Source: TMP-86 sp046347195
Lineage (GTDB): Bacteria > Pseudomonadota > Gammaproteobacteria > Steroidobacterales > Steroidobacteraceae
Reading direction: 5' to 3'
Assembly (NCBI GenBank): GCA_046347195.1
Contig: JAXMGQ010000005.1
Location: forward strand, 1-64,000
Length of the DNA: 64,000 nucleotides
This document shows positions 57,030 to 64,000 of the stretch, piece after piece. Position numbers and translations under genes: made by a program. The stretch's first letter is position 1. Each line of letters opens with the position of its first letter. The notes beneath the pieces were generated by a model. The model worked only from the letters and a program-made list of their open reading frames with translations, had not been told where the DNA came from and did not search any database.

Positions 57030-57674
57030 TCAGCCGGCGAACAGCCCGGCGGTCACGTTGATCGCAAAACCCAGGATCGATGCGTTGAACAGGAAGGCGA
57101 TGACGGTGTGGAACAGCACGATCCGCCGCACGCTCGTGCCTCGCGTGCCCACATCGGAGGTCTGGCAGGCCGCGGAGATCGTGAAGGAGAAGTACGCGAA
57201 GTCCCAGAACACCGGCATCGGCGTGTGCGGGAAATCCATCGGGCGATCCGTGGGAGAGGCGCTGTAGAACAAGTCGGCATAGTGGAGCGTGAACATGACG
57301 CCCACCAGCAGCCAGGAGTCGACCACCGTGATGGCCGCCAGCGCGAAGTGCAGGCCGCGCGCGGCCGCCGGCAAGTCCCGCATCGTGGACAGCAGCGCAA
57401 CGATCGCCAGCAGGCTCAGCAGCGCGGCGGCGATCACCACCGTGAGGATCACGGGCGCGCTCTCGTCCTCCTCGATGAATCGTGAGCAGATCTGGCTCGC
57501 GCTCAGGCTCCGCATCCACAGGTAGATGAGCAGCAGGAACAGCGCCGCTCCGCTGTTCCATCCGATCAGCAACCGCAGCACCGTGGAGTCGCCCGCCGGC
57601 ACGAGCAATCCCGCCGCCAGTCCCACGATGCAGGCGCTGATCAGGCGGATGTGGTTGAGGGCGAATCGGTTCAT
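57030..57674 (-). CDS. DUF1345 family inner-membrane protein
   Basis: 214 residues from the ATG at 57674. Five or six membrane segments: ISACIVGLAAGLLVP, GAALFLLLIYLWM, ILTVVIAAALLSLLAIVALL, LHFALAAITVVDSWLLVGVM, FHTVIAFLFNASILGFAINV. The DUF1345 signature FWDFAYFSFTISAACQTSDV is present. Function unknown. It converges with the propeller gene. Confidence 0.88.
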   Translation of the reverse strand: MNRFALNHIRLISACIVGLAAGLLVPAGDSTVLRLLIGWNSGAALFLLLIYLWMRSLSASQICSRFIEEDESAPVILTVVIAAALLSLLAIVALLSTMRDLPAAARGLHFALAAITVVDSWLLVGVMFTLHYADLFYSASPTDRPMDFPHTPMPVFWDFAYFSFTISAACQTSDVGTRGTSVRRIVLFHTVIAFLFNASILGFAINVTAGLFAG

Positions 57675-57821
57675 CTGCGTCAGCTCCCCGCAAGTAACGT
57701 GTGCAAAATGTCTCAATAGAATCAACGGATTCCGCGATCCCTTAGGCACAAGTCTGGATCGTCCGCCGCGACTCCCGGGCGTACGTTTCCCCCGTAGTTC
57801 AAATCAACAAGGGGAACGGAC

Positions 57822-59234
57822 ATGAATGGGGTGAGTCGTGGCATGTGGGCAGGGTTGTCGATACTCCTGCTGCAATTCCTCGCCGTACGACCGGCTTGTG
57901 CTGTGCCGAGCTTCGCCAGGCAGACGGGCATGGCCTGCGAAGCCTGTCATACGGTATTTCCAGAACTGAACCACTACGGCCGGATGTTCAAGGCCAGCGG
58001 ATACACGCTGGATGATCTTAAGCCGGTGGAGGATATCACTGCCAACCGGCAGCAGATGCTCTCGCTGACCGAACTGCCTCCCATCTCCCTGATGGTACAG
58101 GCATCGGAGACCTGGCTCAGCAAGCAGATCCCCGACAGCGTCGACATCAACGGGCACGCGCAGAACGGCACCGTGGCGCTGCCGCAGCAGATCAGCCTGT
58201 TCTACGCGGGCAAGATCGCGCCGCGGATCGGCGCCTTCATCCAGCTCACTTACGGCAACGACAGCGGCACCTTCGGCATGGACAACGTGGACCTGCGCTA
58301 TGCCAACGACGTGGTGCTGCCCAACGAGCAAAGCCTGCTGTACGGCGTGACGATCAACAACAATCCCACCGTGCAGGACCTGTGGAACAGCACCCCGGCT
58401 TTCGGCTTTCCCTTCGCCGCCAGCAATGCCAATGTCTCGCCGCTCGCGGCGGCACAGATCGATGGCACGCTCGGCCAGGATGTGGCGGGGGTGTCGGCCT
58501 ACCTGATGTGGCGGGAGTCGCTGTACGGCGAGATCGGCCTTTACCGCTCGGCGAAGCAGGGCGCGGCCAATCCCATCACCGGCGCGGCCGGTCCCCTGGA
58601 TGGCAGCATCTCCAACATCGTGCGCGGCACGGCCCCGTACTTCCGCGTTGCCTATGAATATCAGTGGGGCCGTCATTCGCTGGAAGTGGGCATGTACGGT
58701 GCGAGGTTCCGCTTGCAGCCCGGCGGCGGCGACCCGACGGCGCCCGCGCCGTGGAGCGGGCTGCTCAACGAGTTCAAGGATGTTGCCCAGGACTTCCAGT
58801 ACCAGTACATCGCGGAGGATCACCTGTTCACGCTGGCCGGGACGCGCATCCACGAGAACATGCGCCTGGATGCCAGCGTCGAGAACGGCGGTGCGGCGAA
58901 TGCGCGCGATGACCTGACGACCTGGCGCCTCACCGGAACCTATTACTTCCGGCGGAAGATCGGCGGATCCCTGCAGGTGTTCTCCACCACCGGCAGCATG
59001 GATGCGGCGCTGTACCCGGCAGGCGATCCTGGCGTGGTCGTCAGCGCAAACGGCCGGCCCGACACGCGCGGCTTCATGGCGGAGCTGAACTACATGCCCT
59101 GGCTCAATACCAAGCTGTCGCTGCAGTACACCGCCTACAGCCGATTCAACGGCAGCCGCGATGACTATGACGGCTTCGGGCGCAAGGCATCCGACAACAA
59201 CACCGTGTACGCGCTCATCTGGTTCGCGTACTGA
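57822..59234 (+). CDS. outer-membrane fused cytochrome-porin (Cyc2-like architecture)
   Basis: 470 residues. Signal peptide (to about residue 27), then VPSFARQTGMACEACHTVFP with one CxxCH heme site at residues 39-43, a short linker, and an extended beta-strand-rich region to the terminal FAY (C-terminal aromatic as in outer-membrane barrels). One heme fused to a porin is the layout of Cyc2 iron oxidases and related proteins. Electron transfer across the outer membrane is inferred. It is followed 11 bases later by a diheme cytochrome. Confidence 0.7.
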   Translation: MNGVSRGMWAGLSILLLQFLAVRPACAVPSFARQTGMACEACHTVFPELNHYGRMFKASGYTLDDLKPVEDITANRQQMLSLTELPPISLMVQASETWLSKQIPDSVDINGHAQNGTVALPQQISLFYAGKIAPRIGAFIQLTYGNDSGTFGMDNVDLRYANDVVLPNEQSLLYGVTINNNPTVQDLWNSTPAFGFPFAASNANVSPLAAAQIDGTLGQDVAGVSAYLMWRESLYGEIGLYRSAKQGAANPITGAAGPLDGSISNIVRGTAPYFRVAYEYQWGRHSLEVGMYGARFRLQPGGGDPTAPAPWSGLLNEFKDVAQDFQYQYIAEDHLFTLAGTRIHENMRLDASVENGGAANARDDLTTWRLTGTYYFRRKIGGSLQVFSTTGSMDAALYPAGDPGVVVSANGRPDTRGFMAELNYMPWLNTKLSLQYTAYSRFNGSRDDYDGFGRKASDNNTVYALIWFAY

Positions 59235-59245
59235 AGGGAATGACC

Positions 59246-59866
59246 ATGAAGACCTACCTGAATTCGATGATCCTCATCACCGGCCTGCTGGCGGGTGCGG
59301 CGTTCGGGGACGAGATCGCACCCGCGGCGCGCACCGCCGCACGGCACGCGGCCATCACCATCTGCGCGAACTGCCATGGTCCGCAGGGACACGCCATCAA
59401 CCCGAAATTCCCGCGGCTAGCCGGGCAGCGCCCCGGCTACCTGATGGCCCAGCTCCACGGCTTCAAGTCCCGCGGGCGAGGCGATGCCGATGCGGTGGCG
59501 TACATGTGGGGCATGGCGGCACCGCTCCAGGAGGACATGATCGCCGCCCTCGCGGATTACTACGCCGCACAGAAGCCGGGGCCTGGCGCGGGCGGCGATG
59601 CTGCCGCGATCGAGCGGGGAAGGGGCCTGTTCCACCAGGGACTGGCCACCGGGGTGCCTGCCTGCGGCACCTGCCATGGCGAGGATGCGGCGGGCAAGGC
59701 GGATTTCCCGCGCCTCGCGGGCCAGTCTACGCAGTACCTGCTCAAGCAGCTGCGCGCCTTCAACACCAACCTGCGCGATGCGGCGGTCATGCACGGTGTC
59801 GCGGTGTCGCTCAGCGATGCGCAGATGCACGATGTCGCGGCGTACCTCGCCAGCCTCGGCCCGTGA
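59246..59866 (+). CDS. diheme cytochrome c (c4-like), periplasmic
   Basis: 206 residues. Signal peptide MKTYLNSMILITGLLAGAAFG. Two similar halves each with CxxCH: ITICANCHGPQGHAINPKF (first) and ACGTCHGEDAAGKADFP (second), and matching methionines later as possible axial ligands. Start 59246 has AAGGGA 6 bases upstream. An operon with the cytochrome-porin makes it the likely periplasmic electron partner. Confidence 0.88.
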   Translation: MKTYLNSMILITGLLAGAAFGDEIAPAARTAARHAAITICANCHGPQGHAINPKFPRLAGQRPGYLMAQLHGFKSRGRGDADAVAYMWGMAAPLQEDMIAALADYYAAQKPGPGAGGDAAAIERGRGLFHQGLATGVPACGTCHGEDAAGKADFPRLAGQSTQYLLKQLRAFNTNLRDAAVMHGVAVSLSDAQMHDVAAYLASLGP

Positions 59867-59885
59867 CCGGTTGCGGCTCATCATC

Positions 59886-59913
59886 GGTGCGCATCCTGGC
59901 CCGGGTGCGCACC
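59886..59913. promoter_or_regulatory. inverted repeat between cytochrome and protease genes
   Basis: GGTGCGCA and TGCGCACC around a 12-base loop. No T-run follows, so a simple terminator is doubtful. A TATAGT hexamer at 59923-59928 could be a -10 box for the protease gene. Confidence 0.4.
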
Positions 59914-59963
59914 GCCGCATAGTATAGTCGCGCCTTCACAGGGTCGATCCTCGAGGGTGTTCG

Positions 59964-61475
59964 ATGACCAAGCGCATGTGGCTCGCGGGCGTGGGCATGG
60001 CGAGCCTGTTCTGGAGCGTTGCGGCCCCGGCCGCCTCGAAGGCGCCGCCCGACCTCGGCAACGCCGTGGTCAAGATCTTCTCCACCGTCCGATACCCGGA
60101 TGCCGCACGTCCCTGGACCAAGCAGGCGCCCAGCGAGATCAGCGGGTCCGGCGTCATCATCGAAGGGCATCGCATCCTCACCAATGCGCACGTGGTGCTG
60201 TACGCGAGCCAGGTGCAGGTGCAGGCCAACCAGTCGGGAGACAAGATCTCGGCCACCGTCGAGTCCATCGCCCCGGGCATCGACCTCGCGGTGCTCAAGC
60301 TGGACGAGGAGGGGTTCTTCGACACGCACGCGCCGATGGCGCGAGCCAACGCGCTGCCGAGGATCAAGGACGCGGTGCTCGCCTACGGGTTCCCGCAGGG
60401 CGGGAATTCGCTGTCCATCACCAAGGGTATCGTCTCGCGCATCGAGTTCATGTTCTACAACTACCCGGTCTCCGGCCTGCGCATCCAGATCGATGCGGCG
60501 ATCAATCCGGGCAACAGTGGCGGGCCCGCGGTGGCCGGGGACCGCATGATCGGCCTCGCCTTCAGCCGCGCCGGTGGGGACTCGCAGAACATCGGTTACA
60601 TCATCCCGAACGAGGAGATCGACCTGTTCCTCGCCGATGTCCGGGATGGCCGCTACGACGGCAAGCCGGCGATGTTCGATGACTTCCAGACGCTGGAGAA
60701 TCCTTCGCTGCGCAGCTTCCTGCAGCTCGACCGTTCGGTGGAGGGCATCATCGTCCACCGGCCCTACCACGACACCGCCGACTACCCGCTGAAGGAGTGG
60801 GATGTCATCACCCACATCGGCGGCACGCCGGTGGACGACCAGGGCATGATCCGCTTCGGTGCCGACCTGCGGGTGAACTTCACCTACCTGGTGCAGAAGG
60901 TGGCACGCAACGGAAAGCTTCCCTTGAGCATCGTGCGCAAGGGCAGCAAGCTCGACATCGAACTGCCGGTGTCCTCGCAGCGTCCGCTGCTGATCCCGGA
61001 GATGCTCGGCGAGTATCCGCCGTATTTCATCTACGGCCCGCTGGTGTTCTCCAAGGCCACCGCGCAGCTCCTGTCGCTGATCGGCGGGAACCCTTCCGCG
61101 ATGCACATGTTGAGCTTCATCGGCAGCCCGCTGATCACGATGCGCGGCGCCGAGCCCGGCCCGGACCGCGAGGAACTCGTGGTGGTGTCCTCGCCGATGT
61201 TCCCGCATCGCATCTCCAAGGGCTACTCCAACCTGAGCGGCGCGGTGGTCTCCTCGGTCAATGGCATCAGGATCCACAGCCTCGCGCACCTGGTGTCGGT
61301 GCTGCGGGACCTGAAGGATCCCTTCGTCGCTTTCGAGTTCGAGAACCGCAGCGGGGAAGCGGTGGTGTTCGCGCGCGGCGAGGTCGAGGCCGCCACCGAG
61401 GAGATTCTCGGTGACAATGGCGTGCGGGCGCAGGGGTCGCCTGACACGCTGAAGGTCTGGCAGTCGAAACCGTAG
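59964..61475 (+). CDS. periplasmic trypsin-like serine protease, HtrA/Deg type
   Basis: 503 residues. Signal peptide ends near AAPAAS. Catalytic triad: His in RILTNAHVVLYA, Asp in APGIDLAVLKLDEEG, Ser in INPGNSGGPAVAG. A PDZ domain follows (about 255-330; LKEWDVITHIGGTPVDDQGM), then a second PDZ-like region (GAVVSSVNGIRIHSLAHLVS). The arrangement with a long C-terminal region resembles plant Deg9-like proteases more than DegP. Role in quality control is inferred. Confidence 0.85.
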   Translation: MTKRMWLAGVGMASLFWSVAAPAASKAPPDLGNAVVKIFSTVRYPDAARPWTKQAPSEISGSGVIIEGHRILTNAHVVLYASQVQVQANQSGDKISATVESIAPGIDLAVLKLDEEGFFDTHAPMARANALPRIKDAVLAYGFPQGGNSLSITKGIVSRIEFMFYNYPVSGLRIQIDAAINPGNSGGPAVAGDRMIGLAFSRAGGDSQNIGYIIPNEEIDLFLADVRDGRYDGKPAMFDDFQTLENPSLRSFLQLDRSVEGIIVHRPYHDTADYPLKEWDVITHIGGTPVDDQGMIRFGADLRVNFTYLVQKVARNGKLPLSIVRKGSKLDIELPVSSQRPLLIPEMLGEYPPYFIYGPLVFSKATAQLLSLIGGNPSAMHMLSFIGSPLITMRGAEPGPDREELVVVSSPMFPHRISKGYSNLSGAVVSSVNGIRIHSLAHLVSVLRDLKDPFVAFEFENRSGEAVVFARGEVEAATEEILGDNGVRAQGSPDTLKVWQSKP

Positions 61476-61484
61476 ATCGCGCCC

Positions 61485-62432
61485 ATGCACTCCCTGGAAA
61501 CGGAAATCCGCGAGTTGCGAGCCGGGGGAATCCTCGATGCCGCGGAGGAAGATCGCCTGCTGCGGCTCGATTCAGGGCGCCGCTTCAGTGTTCACGCGCA
61601 GCTCGCCTTCCTGTCGTACGCGGGTGTCGCGTCGGTGGTGACGGGCGTCGGCCTGATCCTGAAGGAGGATTTCGACCGCATCGGACCCCTGACCATCTGC
61701 CTGGGCCTTGCGGCGCTGGCGCTGGTCTGCATCGGTGCGGCGGTGCGCACGCAATGGCGAGGCGGGCAGCGCTCGCTGGCCGGTGACTACGTGCTGCTGC
61801 TCGGCGTGCTGATCGGCACGGCCGACATCGGCTTCGCGGAGTCGCAGTTTCATTGGTTCGGCGAGGCCTGGACCTGGCACCTGCTGTGGCTCGCCCTCCT
61901 GCAGGCAGCCCTGGCCTACTGGCTGGACTCGAGACTGGTGCTGGGCGTGGCGCTGACGACCCTGGCGGCCTGGTTCGGACTCGAAACGCACCTGTACCGC
62001 CTGTTCGACCGGCACACCGCGATCTGGCAGTACGGCCTGCGCGCCATCGCCTGCGCCCTGCTCGTGCTGGGCTGGCGGCAGTTCGCACGGATGCGCGGCT
62101 GGCGTCCCGGCTTCGGCGAGGTGTACGAGCATTTCGCAGCCCACCTCGGTTTCGCAGGCGCCCTGGCACTCTCCTTCGATCATGACTGGCGGCTGGCCGG
62201 GCTCGCGCTGCTTGCAGTGGCCGCCTGGGCCTGCATGAGCCGCGCGCGCCGGTTGCGGGAGGTGTCCTTCGCGGTGTACGCCATCCTGTATGCGGCGCTG
62301 GGCCTGTGCGTGGTGAGCGTGCAGGTGCTGCGCGAACCGCTCCTGTCGGCGATGATCGTGCTCTGCCTGCTCGTCGGCTCGGCCGTGCTCTTGTGGAACG
62401 TGCAGCGCGAACTGCGGGAGGGCGCGGCGTGA
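61485..62432 (+). CDS. DUF2157 multi-pass membrane protein
   Basis: 315 residues. The N-terminus (EIRELRAGGILDAAEEDRLL) is the soluble DUF2157 start; then about eight membrane segments from AFLSYAGVASVVTGVGLIL. It starts 9 bases after the protease and overlaps the next membrane gene. Function unknown. Confidence 0.82.
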   Translation: MHSLETEIRELRAGGILDAAEEDRLLRLDSGRRFSVHAQLAFLSYAGVASVVTGVGLILKEDFDRIGPLTICLGLAALALVCIGAAVRTQWRGGQRSLAGDYVLLLGVLIGTADIGFAESQFHWFGEAWTWHLLWLALLQAALAYWLDSRLVLGVALTTLAAWFGLETHLYRLFDRHTAIWQYGLRAIACALLVLGWRQFARMRGWRPGFGEVYEHFAAHLGFAGALALSFDHDWRLAGLALLAVAAWACMSRARRLREVSFAVYAILYAALGLCVVSVQVLREPLLSAMIVLCLLVGSAVLLWNVQRELREGAA

Positions 62433-63492
62433 TCCTTCTGCGGCCCACGGAACGGCAGGAACGCTGGCTGAGCCTTGCCGGTGACCACGGCGTGCGCGGC
62501 ATCGATGCCTCTCGCACCGGCGGTTGGCGTGTGTCCCCGCTCTTGGTGCGGGCGGCACTGGCGGTGCTGTCGTGGCTCGCGGTCGCCGTGGGAACGACCT
62601 TGCTGTTCCTGTTGCGGTTTCCCGAGCCACTGCTGCTCGCGGCACTGATGTGCCTCGGCGCCGCCGAGTATCTGGCGGTGAGCCGGCGCGTGTTCGCCAC
62701 CGGCATCGAGACGGGCCTGGCGGTGGCCGCCGTGCTGTTGATCGGATTCCAGTGCGTCGAAGTGTGGCGCGTGCTGGGGGAGCGCGGCTTCGCCTGGGTG
62801 CTCGCGGTGGGTTTCACGCTCATGGGTCTGCGGCAGCTCAATGCCCTGCTCACGACGCTCGGCGCACTCGCCGCCTCGTATGCCCTGGCGCGCGCATCGT
62901 CCCCGCAAGTCGCGGCAGGCGCTTGCGCCGCGATGGCCTTCATCGCGCTGGCGGCGGGCGGCATCCGCCTGCAGCGCCCTTCGCATGACCGGATGCTCGA
63001 CTGGCTGCAGGTGGGCATGCCGCTGGCCGCCTACGGCTGGCGAGCCTCCATCGGCATGTGGGCATTGATGCGCACCGAGGTGCAGGCTCCTTCGCAGGTG
63101 AACTGGCTGGTGGTGGTCGTGCTGATCGCCTATGCCATGGCCGCCACGCTCGCCGGGCTAAGGCGACGCCGCGCGGCGCCGCTGTGGGCCGCGATTGCCG
63201 CGGCCGCCTGTCTCGCGGTGGAACTGCACAGCTTGAGTCCTTTGCCGTTGAACCAGCGCCTGGTCCTGGAGGGCGGGCTGGTGCTGGCGCTCGCCCTGTT
63301 CGCCTCCCGCTGGCTGCGCGAGGAGCGCAACGGCATCACCTCCTCCCGGAAGAAGGCGGTGCCCGCAGCGGGGCGCTGCTCGATCTCGCGCGCGCCACGG
63401 CGCTTCCCCACGAAGCGCCGTCCTCGCCGCGCGATGGGTTCAGTGGTGGCGGCGGACGGTTTGGCGGCGGAGGGGCCGGCGGCGATTATTGA
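62429..63492 (+). CDS. multi-pass membrane protein, DUF4401-like, one frameshift
   Basis: About 354 residues from a GTG overlapping the DUF2157 stop. A soluble start (ERQERWLSLAGDHGVRGIDA) is followed by about eight hydrophobic segments. The frame must shift once near 63340-63375 to reach the family-like end FSGGGGRFGGGGAGGDY. Without the shift it runs on unbroken to the window edge. The two membrane proteins probably act together. Confidence 0.7.
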
Positions 63493-63589
63493 CAAATTGC
63501 GCGCCCGCGCAACGGCCCACTGCCATTCCCTCGAGGCATGCAGCGGATCGCATGCTACGCTGGCAGGCAAAAGGCAATGGGGAATCTCC

Positions 63590-64000
63590 ATGGACTGGAC
63601 TCTGTCGGCATCGGCGCCTGCGCACCCGGTGAACCTGTCGGTACATCGCAGCGGCGGCCCGGTTGGTCGCTTCACATGTGCGATGATGGCGCTCCTGCTG
63701 CCGGCGCTCCTGCTGCCGGTGCTCGCGGCGCAGGCCGCGCCCGCCTCCACCATCACCGTGGGCTCCCGCACGCTGAGCCTGTGCAACAGCGTCGATGTCG
63801 GCTACTGCGGCAGCATCAGCCGGCCGCTGGATCCGACGGGCGCGGTCGCCGGCTCGATCCGCATCGGGTTCGAATTCTACCCGCGCCGCAACACTTCGCT
63901 TCCCAGCCTCGGCACGGTCCTGCCGCAGGAGGGCGGGCCCGGCTATTCCACGACGGGAAGCCGCGACTTCTATCTCGGCGTCTTCGATGCGCTGCGCGAT
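63590..64000 (+). CDS. S33-type peptidase/alpha-beta hydrolase, N-terminal part
   Basis: 137 residues visible, running off the edge. Secretion signal LLLPALLLPVLAAQAAPAS; then GSIRIGFEFYPRRNTSLPS, and LPQEGGPGYSTTGSRDFYLG, the HGGPG-like oxyanion region of proline iminopeptidases. An AUG at 63590 follows GGGGA; 63683 or 63686 are alternative starts. The catalytic Ser lies outside the window. Confidence 0.72.
   Translation, partial: MDWTLSASAPAHPVNLSVHRSGGPVGRFTCAMMALLLPALLLPVLAAQAAPASTITVGSRTLSLCNSVDVGYCGSISRPLDPTGAVAGSIRIGFEFYPRRNTSLPSLGTVLPQEGGPGYSTTGSRDFYLGVFDALRD

Overview
The window is GC-rich and carries a gammaproteobacterial replication-origin region: glyQ-glyS, gyrB-recF-dnaN-dnaA, rpmH-rnpA-yidD-yidC-mnmE. 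A DUF5062 gene and a glnA with sigma-54/NtrC signals also fit Gammaproteobacteria. The order may be Xanthomonadales/Nevskiales/Steroidobacterales-like, but that is inference from gene content only.

Layout. (1) 1-17260, core chromosome: the start of glnA with a nitrogen-regulated promoter, glycyl-tRNA synthetase, an acyltransferase, gyrB with a 571-residue intein placed just before its TOPRIM metal motif, parS-like sites, an oriC-like stretch between dnaN and dnaA, and the rpmH-to-mnmE string. (2) About 17370-33390, a mobilisable genomic island downstream of mnmE: P4-type integrase, RloA/RloB-like defence pair, MOBP-type relaxase plus MobC and a candidate nic site, an AlpA-like regulator, a C-R-M restriction-modification system with a 23-bp operator, and a second R-M operon (RHH protein, C5 methyltransferase, GHKL-ATPase nuclease, Vsr) split by an ISL3-type element. 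A 16-bp direct repeat lies at both ends. (3) 33431-50639, a chromosomal integron: intI, attI and 12 cassettes with 12 attC sites. The cassettes carry toxin-antitoxin pairs (DUF433/DUF5615, HicBA, BrnTA), an L,D-transpeptidase, an EF-Tu-like domain protein and unknown proteins. The array has been invaded by two copies of one ISL3-family element, two of a second, an IS66-family element nested in one of these, and an IS1111-type IS110 element inside an attC. (4) 50890-64000, chromosome again: a MetE-like protein with a TetR regulator, a lipoprotein, a beta-propeller/choice-of-anchor surface protein, a cytochrome-porin fusion with a diheme c4-like cytochrome, an HtrA-like protease, two membrane proteins and the start of an S33 peptidase.

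How the parts work together. The island and integron form one continuous accessory block of about 33 kb rich in defence and addiction genes. Within the integron, the left end of each cassette is complementary to the 5' core of that cassette's attC. This lets every cassette be delimited even where an IS has split it.

Quality note. Many genes, including the essential glyS, show single-base frame shifts, often at homopolymers. Several copies of the same IS carry different indels. I read most of these as uncorrected sequencing errors rather than gene decay, but the sequence alone cannot prove it.
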